Below, one piece after another: positions 49,969-63,110 of a stretch of DNA of 64,000 nt (positions are counted from its first letter, which is position 1; each line of letters starts with the position of its first letter). Both the position numbers and the translations under genes were made by a program. The stretch covers positions 38,790,958 through 38,854,957 of the forward strand of contig NC_084596.1 of the NCBI RefSeq assembly GCF_033807715.1, given 5' to 3'. Below the pieces are notes generated by a model. That model was not told where the DNA came from and searched no databases. It saw nothing but the letters and a program-made list of their open reading frames with translations. Origin of the DNA: Cololabis saira (lineage: Eukaryota; Chordata; Actinopteri; Beloniformes; Belonidae).

Positions 49969-50095
49969 GGCCCGGTTTCCCAGATCAGTTAAGTAGTTCT
50001 TAACAGCGAAAGACTTCTTTCAAACCATCTTAAGGAGCCTGTGAAAGAACTACTTAACTGTTAAGAACTACTTAACTGATCTGGGAAACCGGGCC
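49969..50095. mobile_element. Small palindromic MITE, 38-bp perfect TIRs
   Basis: The 127-base element has identical 38-base inverted ends reading GGCCCGGTTTCCCAGATCAG, then TTAAGTAGTTCTTAACAG. The loop is only about 50 bases. Flanks allow ATT (3 bp) or CATTG (5 bp) as target duplication depending on where the tip is drawn. The terminal GGCCCGG and a 3-bp target would suit PIF/Harbinger, but this is not certain. Confidence 0.9.
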
Positions 50096-50471
50096 ATTGG
50101 CATTAGGGAGCCTAATACACGTCGTCATACATGAACGTGAGAAAATCTCTCTTAAGTGTCAGTCGATACAAGTCATGTACGGTAGTTGTAAAAAATAAAT
50201 GACACTTTCAATTCAAGGTTTTACATATGAGGACATAATTAACGAAACAAAGTTACATTTCTTATCATAAAGTATATGACTGGATTATATTGCTTTCTGT
50301 ATATTTATTTGAATATATTAGCTCACATTAGCATCACAAAAACATAGACAGCTTAACAACAGTTTTACAGTGATCAAATAATGAGAATTAATTAACTACT
50401 CATCTAGCTTGTCTATAGATAGGCTTTTGACTGTATGACGACAAGTTGATTGTATTGGCTCTGAATATTTT
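50096..50471. other. Non-coding stretch
   Basis: No exon or repeat recognised. Confidence 0.45.
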
Positions 50472-50838
50472 CAGGACTGTCTCAGAAAATTAGAATATTG
50501 TGATAAAGTTCTTTATTTTCTGTAATGCAATTAAAAAAACAAAAATGTCATACATTCTGGATTCATTACAAATCAACTGAAATATTGCAAGCATTTTATT
50601 ATTTTAATATTGCTGATTATGGCTTACAGTTTAAGATTAAGATTCCCAGAATATTCAAATTTTTTGAGATAGGTTATTTGAGTTTTCTTAAGCTGTAAAC
50701 CATGATCAGCAATATTAAAATAATAAAAGGCTTGCAATATTTCAGTTGATTTGTAATGAATCCAGAATGTATGACATTTTTGCATTACAGAAAATAAAGG
50801 TCTTTATCACAATATTCTAATTTTCTGAGACAGTCCTG
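50472..50838. mobile_element. TA-flanked fold-back MITE, copy B
   Basis: Same family as 36998-37377. Ends read inward CAGGACTGTCTCAGAAAATT. The centre is in reverse order relative to copy A, so the copy lies in the opposite orientation. TA flanks the right end; the left flank is TT, a mutated target copy. Confidence 0.88.
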
Positions 50839-51046
50839 TAGATATTTGCTCGTTATGTGGATGTCTGAATTTCAGTTTGGTGATCTGGAGGTCTTTGTTT
50901 TTTTTTAGTTGTTTTTTTTTTTTTAGCTCAGGTGGTCATGAATGACACTCCTGCAGTTATTACCCCTGCAGTAATGCTGCAGTTCATTTTAGGTGACAGG
51001 TTGGCAAATGATCAACTCTTCCCGCAGTGCATTTCTCGCTAGAATC
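50839..51046. other. Non-coding spacer
   Basis: Poly-T-rich spacer between a MITE and a CCAT array; nothing else seen. Confidence 0.4.
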
Positions 51047-51112
51047 AATCCATCCATCAATCCATCCATCCATCCATCCATCCATCCATCCATCCATCCA
51101 TCCATCCATCCA
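51047..51112. repeat. (CCAT)n microsatellite
   Basis: About 16 CCAT units with an early CAAT variant. Confidence 0.98.
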
Positions 51113-51208
51113 AGGCTCTCGTTTGGTCATTGCACATGAGGACTTTATTGCCGCGATTGTGAACCTCTCTCTATCACCTTTTTGTGGGCGTGCATTTGCA
51201 ACATTACC

Positions 51209-51210
<2 letters not shown>

Positions 51211-51258
<48 letters not shown>
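51211..51258. repeat. (CA)n microsatellite
   Basis: 24 perfect CA units. Confidence 0.98.
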
Positions 51259-51262
<4 letters not shown>

Positions 51263-52129
51263 TCACGCAACAACTTTGTTGGAGACAAAGTTGTTGGAAT
51301 TGATAATGAACCAAGACAGTTGTAATGCTTAGTCTTAATTTATTTTTAACAGTGTATATTCAGAAGAGCTCGTCTGTGTTGATTCTTGTCTTTGGTGGTG
51401 TTTTAGAGCCTTTAAGTGATATAAACATGACTGACTGTGTTTGTGGAAGAGATGGAAAGCAAAAAAACAGAGTCTATTTATAACACATTTGTCTGAAGAC
51501 ATCTGCAGGCTTTCTCTGTCTCCGGTCTGGGTGTTCCTTGTGACACCAAGGACTGGACCGTGTGCTCCAAGCAACTGCTTTTACCACAGGATCTCTTATA
51601 TGTGTCATATCGCATATCAGATAAGATTTTAAGTCATGTGCATCTCCATCACTGAGGGCAACCTCCATACACACATTGATTCTCTGCCAACAGACTAATA
51701 CACAACACTCGCATCCTAAAATGACAAGGTAACTGTGGCCTCGGGTAAAATCATTGTGAGGAGTACAGCGCCGTTTATTGCACTCTCCAAGTTAATGTAC
51801 TTTTGAAATGAGTAAAAGCTATGATTCCCACAACCCTGAGGATGGACGTCCTCTCTTCAATACATTTTCTATCGGATCAGATTAACTGTTTGTTGTGCAG
51901 CAGTGAATAGTTTTTCAGATTTTTTTCTGTCCTTCCCTTGGTTCTTCGATGCTGATTTCAGATTGACAGGTTCTACACAACTCTAAAAATACGAGAACCT
52001 GAGGTTAGAGGGAGTCAAATCTGAAATGTTCATTTACTACAATTAATACTGTCCTCATTTGAGAGTGAAAAAAACTGAATAGGAGAGCTTGTAAAGTAGA
52101 TTCAAGTAGAAAATACAATAAATAATTAA
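51259..52129. other. Non-coding stretch
   Basis: No exon or assignable repeat recognised; frames at 51335-51674 have no known domain. Confidence 0.4.
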
Positions 52130-54028
52130 AGCTGCAAGCAGCGATGAACGGGCCCTCGCACTCACGGCCACCGCCCCCCATAAGCATATCAGAAACGACA
52201 CCACCCACGACTTCCTATGTCAAACCATTCAAAAGTTATAGCAGAAAAAAGGGACAACCAATCAGAAGAAGGGGCGGGGCTAGTTCAGGCCAATGAAGGT
52301 CAAGGACTCATTACAGAGTCCCATGACACCACCCACGACTCTCTATGTCAAAACATTCAAATGTTATAGCAGGAAATAGGGACAACCAATCAGAAGAAGG
52401 GGCGGGGCTAATTTTCACCAATTATGGTCAAGGACTCAATACCGAGTCCCATGACACCACCCACGACTCTTTATGTCAAACCTTTCAAAAGTTATGGCAG
52501 AGAAAAGTATTCTAGGGGGCGCTGTTGAGCCGTTAGGCCACGCCCATTAATGCAAACCATGAAATATCAAATTTATCGCCAGGCCTGGCTTGCATGTAAA
52601 ATTTGGTGACTTTTGGAGAACTATCAAATATGGACCAATCAGATGAAGGGGACGCGCGCTTCTTCGTGTCTAGCGTCGCCATGGTAACACTTTTGAAAGA
52701 GAAAAGTAATGCGCGTAGTCGCAAGATGAAGACGCACATTTTGAGGTATAACACACCTGGGTGCACGATACGGTTCGGGCCGTATTAATTGCCGAAGGAA
52801 TGGCATAAATTGCGCCAAAATTACACAATGAATTAAAAATGGCTGACTTCCTGTTCGGTTTCGGCCATGGCTCCAAGAGGCTTTTCTTTAAGTTGCGACA
52901 TGATGCAGGTGTGTACCGATTTTCATGCATGTACGTCAAACCGTATTGTGGGGCTTGAGGCACAAAGTTTTCCGGGGGGCGCTGTTGAGCCATTTTGCCA
53001 CGCCCATTAATGCAAACCATTAAATATCATATTTATCGCCAGGCCTGGCTTGCATGCCAAATTTGGTGACTCTTGGGGAACTATCAAATATGGACCAATC
53101 AGATGAAGGGGGGCGCGCTTTTTGCCGTCTAGCGTCGCCACGTTAACACTTTTGAAAGAGAAAAGTAATGCGCGTAGTCGCAGGATAGAGACGCACATTT
53201 TGATGTATAACACACCTGGGTGCACGATACGGTTCGGGCCGTATTAATTCTCGAAGGAATGGCTCATATTGCTCCAAAATTACGCGATTAATATAGAATG
53301 TTTAAAATGGCCGACTTCCTGTTCGGTTTCGGCCATGGCGCCAAGAGACTTTTCTTTAAGTTGCGACATGATACAGGTGTGTACCGATTTTCGTGCATGT
53401 ACGTCACACCGTATTCTGGGGCTTGAGGCGCAAAGTTTTTTCGGTCTGAACCAACCAGATGAAGGGTGGGCGCGCTTTTTGGCGTCTAGCGTCGCCACGG
53501 TAACGCTTTTGAAAGAGAAAAGTAATGCGTGTGGTCGCAGGATGGAGACGCACATTTTGATGTATAACACACCTGGGTGCACGTTACGGTTCGGGCCGTA
53601 TTAACTGCCGAAGGAATGGCATAAATTGCGCCAAAGTGACACGATTAATTCAAAATGGCTGACTTCCTGTTCGGTTTCGGCCATGGCGCCAAGAGACTTT
53701 TCTTTTAAGTTGTGTATGGATACAGGTGTGTAGCGATTTTCGTGCATGTACGTCAAACCGTATTGTGGGGCTTGAGTCACAAAGTTTTCCGGGGGGCGCT
53801 GTTGAGCCATTTTGCCACGCCCATTAATGTAAACCATTAAATATAAAATTTTTCGCCAGGCCTGACTTGCATGCAAAATTTGGTGACTTTTTGGGGACGT
53901 TTAGGGGGGCAAAAAGGCCCTCCTTTCGTCAGAAGAAAGAAAAAAGAAAAAAAAAAGAAAGAAAAAAGAAAAAAAAAAATTCCCACAGATACAATAGGGC
54001 CTTCGCACTGAAGGTGCTCGGGCCCTAA
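52130..54028 (+). mobile_element. Composite tandem-structured teleost repeat, Helitron-like 3' end
   Basis: The 5' end reads AGCTGCAAGCAGCGATGAAC, then GGGCCCTCGCAC. The 3' end reads hairpin CCTTCGCACTGAAGG (54000-54014), then TGCTCGGGCC and CTAA (54025-54028), so a short hairpin lies 10 bases before a CTRR-type terminus, as in Helitrons. The body holds three 128-base units (starting 52197, 52325, 52453), followed by two 460-base units plus shorter ones (landmark GGGGGCGCTGTTGAGCC at 52515, 52975 and 53792). Each unit has CCAATCAGA and GGCGGGG or CACGCCC boxes. There is no inverted repeat pair and no protein. Helitron affiliation is a hypothesis; the 5' end does not start with the usual TC. 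Confidence 0.72.
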
Positions 54029-54121
54029 ATATACAAAGTCCATAAAAGTACATTTAACATCAAAATGCCCCAACATTTAAATAATCTTGAATTTAAACCT
54101 TTATTCTTATTTGGCCGTTAA

Positions 54122-55299
54122 AGGGAACCCTGCATATTAAGACATGTAGTCCCTAATTAGCCACAATTGTTCTCTTATACTAAAATATGTTGTTAGAAAC
54201 ACATAAAATAATCTAATTGCTTTAAAAATCTACAATGTTTATTACATATTTTGACCTGCGGGAGGCGCCATGTTTTACCTGCGCAATGTATTCTGGGGGC
54301 GATGACGTACGACGGTGGCTCTGGGAAGATAAGCCCCATTAGTTTAACTGGGACAGGTATCTAAAACATAGTTGAGCAGCTCTCTCCCAGCCGTGGAGGC
54401 TGACGAGGGAGCCCATAAGACGTCTCGGTTCAGGCAAACTGGATCAAAGTTCTGTGATGCACGGGAGATCTGCAAAAATGATCAATGTTGTGCGCATCTT
54501 ACCAGTGCATTAGGCTCCTGCGTAGACGGCGTAGCCTACGGCGTAGACGGCGTAGGCTACGCCGTAGCCTGCGTAGGCTACGCCGTAGCCTGCGTAGCCG
54601 GGGCTCTACAGCCCGCAGCGCTCCGCCACCCGCTCGCCGCTCTCCGCTCTCCGCTCTGCGCTCTGCGCTCTCCGCTCTGGCCGGGATGGAGACGCCGGTG
54701 AGCATAGCCCACCCCTGCCCCCCCCTAAAACCGGCTTCGGGTGCTGGGTCCACCGTTTGATGACAGACCAGAGGAGGGGACTGGCCCCGGACTTTGACGA
54801 AACGGGAGGCACAGACTTCGCTTCAAATAGGCAAGAACATCTTTATTTAATTTAATGACACCAGATCTGGCTGGGGTTTTTATTGTAGCATCGGTTATCT
54901 GCTAGTTGAAACGTGTGGTCTGTTAGTCTATCTGAGTTTTATGGTGTTTTTATAGTTCATGCTGTATGGGGCTGCACTTTTTTTTAATTTTATTTTACTT
55001 TTTTGTAGGTGCGCCTTAATGTTCAGCTGTGTTTTCATCTGTGTTTCTGGTGCGCCGTCACCTGTTTAGCTGTGTTTTCATCTGTTTCTGGGTGTCAGAA
55101 CAGTGGACGGGGGTTAGCAGGTGCCACCGTGTGACGTTACTACCCAGAACGTAAAAAACAATGGCGACCTACATGTTAAATTATATTTTCAAATTTTATA
55201 AAAACGAAGACATCAACAAGGTTTTTTATATCACATTGTTATAATTGATACCGACATTTATCTTTTAAGACCTACATGTCTTAATATGCAGGGTTCCCT
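54122..55299. mobile_element. TTAA-flanked TIR element, 1.2 kb (Kolobok/T2-like)
   Basis: Both ends read inward AGGGAACCCTGCATATTAAG, then ACATGTAG, a perfect 28-bp TIR. Flanks are TTAA (54118-54121 and 55300-55303), so the tip is TTAAAGGGA. The interior is GC-rich in the middle, with GGAGGCGCCATGTTTTACC, GATGACGTACGACGG (about 54300) and a decayed Harbinger-type GC palindrome cluster (54510-54605). No recognisable transposase; frames at 54372-54812 lie in the GC-rich part and have no domain. It is a non-autonomous element or a strongly deleted autonomous one. Confidence 0.88.
54510..54605 (-). repeat. Expanded GC-rich palindromic cluster from a Harbinger-like MITE
   Basis: Alternating GGCGTAGCCTACGGCGTAGA and GGCTACGCCGTAGCCTGCGT units. 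The core GGCTACGGCGTAGCC is shared with the centre of the MITE at 4186-4401, so a piece of that family was inserted here and then duplicated in tandem. The stretch can fold into several alternative hairpins. Confidence 0.7.
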
Positions 55300-55388
55300 T
55301 TAATGTTTATGGAAAAGGCACCCACATAAACTGTCTTGTGTAGATTTCGCCCAATTATGTATTATGTCTACTGGTTGATTTATTTTTT

Positions 55389-55470
55389 TAGATTAGATTA
55401 GATTATATTGTCCTTTATTCCTCCCTCAGTGGGGAAATTTGCTTTGTGCAGCAGCAGTACACACAACACA
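55389..55470 (-). mobile_element. Retroposon 3'-end fragment with (TAATC)n tail
   Basis: GATTAGATTAGATTA at 55390-55404, then TTGTCCTTTATTCCTCCCTC and AGTGGGGAAATTTGCTTTGT. On the minus strand this is a LINE/SINE 3' end (AAATTTCCCCACTGAGGGA ... AATAAAGGACAA) with a pentameric tail, a very common module in acanthomorph fish. Confidence 0.65.
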
Positions 55471-55867
55471 CACATGCAGCGAAAGGGTAAAAAAGTAAAA
55501 AAATATATAATTACAAGGCTAGCAGGCCTGGTTGTAGACCTGGTTGCCTGTTTTACTCAGAGAAAAATGTATTTTGCACTATGCCCGTAAATTTACTCAT
55601 GTAGTGCTCATTGTAAAGTAATGACAAAAAAGGTATCACATTTCCCTGGCAATTTATTAGAACAATATGTTATTTATTGACATTTGAACAAATTTCTCAC
55701 ATCATTCTTAAACTTCCACTGACTTTGACTTTAGCTTCACTGGGACTAAGGGAAATTCAGCTTATTGTGGACTCATTTAGCAGAACACCTGAGGTTTCTG
55801 CAGTCTGGTTGTGTTTCTGTCAAGTCTTAGATGGACCTGTGTTTGCTGAGTGATGACAGCACATGCC

Positions 55868-57081
<1,214 letters not shown>

Positions 57082-57405
57082 CATTTTTGTATGCCCACTT
57101 AATCCTATTCACGGTCTGCTGGAGCCTATCATGGCTCATTACAGGAGGCAGGAGAACACCCTGAACAGGTCACTGGTCCATTGCAGGGTCACATATATAG
57201 ACACACAACCATACACACTCACACCTACGGATCATTTAGAATCATCAATCAATCAAACGCACATTTTTGGACTGTGGGAGGAAGCTGGCGTACCTGGAGA
57301 AAACCCACTCCAGCAAGAGGGCAGCATGCTAATGCCACACACAAAGACTGCTGTCCTGGCCCGGGAGTCCAACCTACTAACCATTAAACCACCATGCTGT
57401 CCAAC
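57082..57405 (-). mobile_element. tRNA-derived SINE, near full length, minus strand
   Basis: The minus strand begins GGACAGCATGGTGGTTTAAT, then GGTTAGTAGGTTGGACTCC (tRNA-like A and B region, worn). The body has GGAGTGGGTTTTCTCCAGGT, CAGCTTCCTCCCACAGTCCA, GGTGTGAGTGTGTATGGTT and AATGAGCCATGATAGGCTCC, and the end is a short AATGAATG tail at 57088-57095. The fragment at 10140-10237 is the 3' part of the same family. The 128-codon + strand frame over it is an artefact. Confidence 0.8.
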
Positions 57406-57519
57406 CTGACACATTGGTTTTCAAGATCAAATTGTGGTAATTGTTAGGTCATTGTTGCCACCATAAAGGTGATATCGTGTCGATATTACTTAATGTTTAC
57501 TTAATGTCTCTTACTTTAA

Positions 57520-57859
57520 AGGAACATGAGGCAGGATTGAGGCAGGATTTATGAAAAAAATTCGTATACGTTTTAATTTTCTTGTAATAATGTCAGATGA
57601 AGCGTTCCAAACCAAAAAGAATGAGCCCTCTAGTGTATCTCTCTGTTACCTTGAACAGGCTGTGTGCTGCAAAATGTGCTGCAATTCTGGGCCGGAATTT
57701 CCCGCGCTGGGCTGCGGATGTGACGTCACATGACGCTGCATGCACGTTCTCCCCGTTCTCCCGTGCCGGCTTCACTGTTGGCTGCAGTACCCCCGGCGGC
57801 CGTCGTGGTGAAGGGTGGCGCTAGAGAGTCTCATTTCTTAAAAGGAGCCTCATGCTCCT
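57520..57859. mobile_element. TTAA-flanked TIR MITE, 340 bp (Kolobok/T2-like)
   Basis: Ends read inward AGGAACATGAGGC (left) and AGGAGCATGAGGC (right). Flanks are TTAA (57516-57519 and 57860-57863), so the tips are TTAAAGGAA and TTAAAGGAG, both fitting TTAAAGGRR. The interior is GC-rich with GATGTGACGTCACATGACG (CRE-like, about 57717-57735). No coding. Confidence 0.85.
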
Positions 57860-57863
57860 TTAA

Positions 57864-58964
57864 TTGATCATTTAAAAAAAAAATCAGCATTCAGTGTCTT
57901 AACTTTTAATTTATGACTTTCATTTGAATAATGTTACTGTCTTTTTCTTTAACCTGTATTTATTTTCCTCTTATTTACAGTCATCCATCAATCTATCCAT
58001 TTTCTCTAACTGCTCCATCCTGTCAATAATAGAGCTTGATTATTACTTCAAGCCCAGACTTCTTGCGTCACAAAGCCCACAGTTTTTATTTCATCTGATT
58101 CCGCTCTTCTGTGCTATAGTTGAACTTCAGTTATGCAAGAGGGGGAAAAAAAAAGCAAAGGCCAACTTTGTGCCTTATCAAACACCACAGTGCAATAATT
58201 TGTGAAAGATGATGTGCCCAGCTCAGTGGGAAACCCATCAAACTGTATTTACTCGAGCTACACAAAGGAGGTATTTTTGTTGTGGTTCTCCGTGTTTTGA
58301 CTTGTTAGTGCTACACGAAGGTTGGAAAGAGCTTCCAGACCAGTGATGCAGAAATTACATCAAAATGAGGTTTGGAAAAAGACGGGGGTTGACTTTCAGA
58401 ACTGGTATTGGCTACTATCCTCAGAGGACTGTCTGAGTTTTAACTGTGTATGCAAGGACATACCGAAGCCTGGGTATGTCCGTGTGTGTCCATGTGTTCG
58501 CGTGCAACAGTACTGACTCGCTTTAACCTTGATACAGTAACATCTTACATAATACTAGAAGTAGGGAAAAGCACGGAAGGGGTGAAAAGCTTTTTCCCTT
58601 TTTGAATTTTTCAGACATGCACGTCTTGCACACAGAATTAGCCACATTTAGTTGATTGCTCTTGGCTGGTATATAAAATGTGCTTCTAGATTTTGGCTTC
58701 AAATTAATGAGGCATTAGATCTCTCTTTTTTTTTTTTAAAGCTTGTGTTCTGTGGCCATAAAAATGTCTTAAAAATGAAATTTTTCTCACAACTGTCTGT
58801 ACAAGGTTGAAAATAACTAAATTGAATTGCTTGAGTCTGACCGCAGTAGAAGAAACATAGCAAAGCAAGGAAGCATCAATTGTCCCATGAGTCCACATCT
58901 GGAAAAAATTGTAGCATGCTTAAAGGTTTTATAAAAATGAAAATAATCCACACTTATATATTAC
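57864..58964. other. Non-coding stretch
   Basis: No exon or assignable repeat recognised; frames at 57924-58205 and 58322-58516 have no known domain. Confidence 0.45.
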
Positions 58965-59092
58965 CTTATTAACCTTGTCTACGTTTTACAAAGCACTTTG
59001 CAATGTGTTATTCACCCTTACCATACTTCTACAATCACACTGATGTAAATATTTGGAGTGGGAGAGCCCGCTCTGCCACTGAGCCATGGCCA
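58965..59092 (-). mobile_element. tRNA-related SINE, internally deleted, minus strand
   Basis: The minus strand starts GGCCATGGCTCAGTGGCAGA, then GCGGGC; the A-box-like TGGCTCAGTGG is the complement of 59076-59086. It continues with worn AATCACACTGATG-type body and ends in AAGTGCTTTGT-type sequence. The B-box segment seems deleted. A common fish SINE type; this copy is old. Confidence 0.55.
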
Positions 59093-62000
59093 CGTCAATT
59101 ATACATCAGAGAAGTCAGTTTAACTGCTGCTGGCTAAGCCAACTTCACCAACTCCTGCTTCCTTTATTGGGATGAACTAGTACACCTCTTCACTCCACCC
59201 CTACTCTCCAGATGTGCGTCCACAGTGATCTCACAAAGGTGCATCCCCTCCCCAGTGTTTGCTTTCACGGAGCATGATGACATTTAGGAATGTAAAGGTG
59301 GTCTTTTCTTCTTCTTTGTGATCCACAGTCAGCATCAAGTCCGTAATGTTTCTGGTCACTCACTGCTGTATACAGTCAGTTCCCATGGGGGGGACAGCAG
59401 CAGCGGTGGCCTTAGTTTCCACTTCACTGCTGAGGTTGGCAATATTAACGCAGCTGGAGGAGGGAGCTTCAATGTGAGGGAGATGCTGGCCGGACTCAGC
59501 AAGACCTTTAGCTGGCGGAGTCACCTCCAGGTTGCAAAGGACAGCAGCAGGGTTTGCTGAGTAGCTAATGCCCCAAGTTGAGTGACAAAGTTTGTAATAC
59601 AGTCTGCCAACTGGGCTCTGCCTTTCCACCACTGGGGTGTTTTTTTCCAATGTATGTTTTAGCTTGTTTTCCAGCTTTAGCTGGCCTGTCACAGGCATTC
59701 TGACAGCGGATATGAACAGGGCTGTCAGCCCACCTGTCCATCCGTCCGTTGTCCTCAGCTATACTTTTTCACATCGCCAATTCGCACAGCACTCTTTTGA
59801 ATTATGGTCTGTGACTATTCTCCAAGGCAAACCAAGGCTGTGTTAGTAATGAAACAATATGTTATGCCATTCCTTGTCTATGCAATTCTTACAACACATA
59901 GGGGTGGAATAAAGGTGCTAATAAATGAGCAGTGTGAATGGAGCTTTAGTGAAATGTTTTCTGATCTCCTTGGTCAAAATACCAAAGATGCAGTACAACA
60001 GCTCCTTTTACAGCATAAAGAAGCATTTACTTTCTGGACTTTTCTGAACTCTTCTACCACTAAAACTAATGTTTTTGTTTTTCACTTGAATAGTACATCC
60101 ACATATGAGAACCAGTACCCAGATGCCACACACAAGTAGGAACAATCATAGCGTTCACGATGAATCAAAGGAAAGTTAGGTAAAACACTGCAGGGGCAGC
60201 TTTCATAGGCAATGCATTTAATCAGAGTTTAATGGAGAAAAAAAATTGATGAGACATTTTTATTACAGAACCACACCAATAACCTCTGGATGTTATGCAG
60301 GTGGACAGTGGATGAAGCGGTAAGGAAATAGGGAAACTCACAAGAGACACAGGCATGAATGAAAAAGGTGGAAAATAAGGAATCATTGAAAGACAAAAGA
60401 TTACTATTTTAAGCCAGTAAAGTTCACAGCACATCTTTGAAATACCAGACCGTCAGAGATGGCGTTAAAAGCCATATTTTTATTCATGGACACTATATCA
60501 ACTGAAATGTTTTGATTTGTTGTTTATTTGTGCTGTTCAATCAGTTTTAGTTAGGTGTGTAGATACTTGTGTAGATATGTAGATATGTGTAGGTGCACAT
60601 TCGAACTATATTATTCTAGATTCCATTGTATTTTTTGTATTCGTAGCAAATTGTTAAGCGGATGTAGGCAAAAGTTTGATCTTCATATGTGAACACCTCA
60701 AAGATCATCAAAATCCTTGATAACGTATCTCTGAACCATTTGTGATAGCTGCCATATATAAAGTAAGCCGAATATCTGAAACCATCGGGGAATCCCTAGC
60801 CAATGACAGGCCAATGCATCAGGTGTGTCTACTTTGAGGCAGGGAATCCCAAAAGAGAAATCAATGAACCAAGAGGAAGATGCACACTTGCTATATCACA
60901 ATACAGTACACATCTGTTTTCATTCCAAAAGATACTTTCCTCACATTCAATCTATTTTTGTAGCACACACAATCTCTGCTACTTGTATGTGCTAATTCCA
61001 TCTTTTACCATGTTCTTTGTCTTGTTTTTTTTTTCATTATTGTTCTGAACAAATTATTGCACAAGTAGCTTGCATAGCTTGTTTCCTCGTTGATTAGCTG
61101 TGTTTTTTGTGTGATTATGCCCCATTCTCCATTTGTTTTGTTGATAAAATGGAGTTTTAAAGAACAATTGGATGACCCAATCACTGTCAGATCCTGTAGT
61201 CTGTGACCATCTGTCAGTGATCAGTCACGTAATGCGAAAAGCCAGATGACTTCAAGACTCATAACTACAGAACAATGAGTTAAGTAATCTGAAAAGGCCA
61301 ATAATAAGCTGTTTCTGGACTGAATTTATATGTCACTATACTCAAAATACTGAATACTTTCCGTTTGCCTGTTATAGTAATAGTCAATTTATTATAACAA
61401 TGAATTCCTTAACAAGGTTTTATTTAATCTGAATCAATGAAAAAATGTAAACTTCAGGTTAAATTAGGTTTATTCACGTTGAATCTTGACCATGAGACTT
61501 TTGAGCAACTGCTATTGTTTAGTTTCACCTTCAGTGGCTTAAGTGCCCAGTATTGTGACCTAGTAGTGAATGGTAAATTGAGTGCAGAGGGCTGTAGAGG
61601 CTTTCAGTGTGTGTGTGCGTGACTGTGTGTTTATATTTGGACTGTATGTTTTTAACTTTGATAGAACAACATCTTATATAACACATCAGACTAGAAAGGA
61701 AGGAGATTCGTGGCATGAAAAGCATGAAAATATGGAGGGAAAACAGACACAACACAGAGGGGCAGGCTGGTAGCTGAACAGTGATTGACACAGAGGAGAA
61801 CCGGACAGACAAAGAAAAGAGTCATGTGGTGTTTGGTCTAGGATGACTCTGCAGTTTAGTGCTGCTTGTTTGTCAGCCTGTGTTTCCACTGTCTCTGTAC
61901 TGCTACATAAAAAAAATGCACTTAACCAGAGAGAACCATTGGCTCTCATCAACACACTCTCACTCAGTCAAGTGCGTCCAAATGCATATGTAATGCGCAC

Positions 62001-63110
62001 TAGTTAATTATTCATGATGTATCCACCATTACACTGACACTGGATGAATGCTAAAAATATGTGGCCTCATTTCCCCTGACAACCTTTGACAGTGAACAGC
62101 TTTTTAGAAAACTCAATTTCAAATAGCATTAGGCTATACAAACACCATTTATGCTGTTTTGTCTCAATATGCTGGTAATTCATGGTTAGCAACTTCAATC
62201 ATAGCTTTGATTTTAGGCTGAACTGACTGTTCTCTGACCCGTATCAGGACCATGGACAGATACATAAATTGTAACAGTTATAATGAATTGCAGTGGTCAC
62301 AGTGTGCCTCCACCAAAGTGAATGACAGTTGTAGCCACTTAAAACTGCCTCTCTTAGCCAATGGTCAGTCAAACACAGACAATTTACCACCACAAGTGTC
62401 AGCTGGGAGGCAAATAGCCCATCCATTAAGCAGCCGCACATTCTGCATCCATAAGTAGCTCCAACATTATTGATGCGATAGTTCCCAAAGGTAAATGTAA
62501 TTGTTACTTAACATTGTAATTCTATCATTACGTGCGACGGAAAAATATGTACTGATTGTATTACCTCACAACAGTTATATTATAATTTGAATCACTAGCT
62601 ACTACACGGATCAAGACTACAAAGTCAATGGTATGTTTATGAAATATGATGTTTACTTTAGGTGGAACCTTTAAACAGTTTTTAAAACACTTGAACTTGG
62701 CTCCTCTTACCTTTCAAGCATATAAATTGCAGCAGTTATATTCATTTGCTGAATAATGCTGGAAAGTTATATAATTTAAATGCCTGTTAAAATTTAGATT
62801 TTTTTTTTAATCAATTGTACGAGCTTTAATGAGAGAATACTTTTTTTTTTTACCGGTTTGCTGTTGTGTTTATAAAGCAGCCCCTCCAAATCTGAGGTTG
62901 TGGTTAACAGTAGGGTAAGGGCAGGTTGCCCACTCCTGATTTGAAATTGCTGTACATATACAGTAAATGCTGGTTTTCATGATTAATGGAGGGACTTGAA
63001 TTGAAATGTGAATATGTTGATGTACCAGTCAGTCTATGTTCCAACCATGAGTTAGTGAATACCGGAAAAAATGAAAACATACTGAGTTTACTTAAAGGTG
63101 ACTGTGCTCA
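59093..63110. other. Long non-coding stretch, candidate intron
   Basis: About 4 kb in which I recognise no exon, RNA gene or transposon. The best open frames are 59360-59698 (minus, 112 codons) and 59804-60139 (plus, 111 codons); neither has a domain or splice context I trust. It is the longest stretch without recognisable repeats in the right half and so a place to look for conserved non-coding elements. Confidence 0.4.

Noticed and set aside
52533..53604. Recurrent frames starting MHPGVLY on the minus strand
   Set aside because: They repeat because the DNA units of the 52-54 kb element repeat; they are short, contain no known domain, and overlap frames on the other strand.
59360..59698. 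112-codon minus-strand open frame
   Set aside because: No domain, no start or splice context, and the opposite strand is also open over much of it.
62252..62458. Possible downstream MAP4 exon because of an LLANG motif
   Set aside because: The resemblance covers five residues only, there is no convincing acceptor or donor, and the rest does not match the family.
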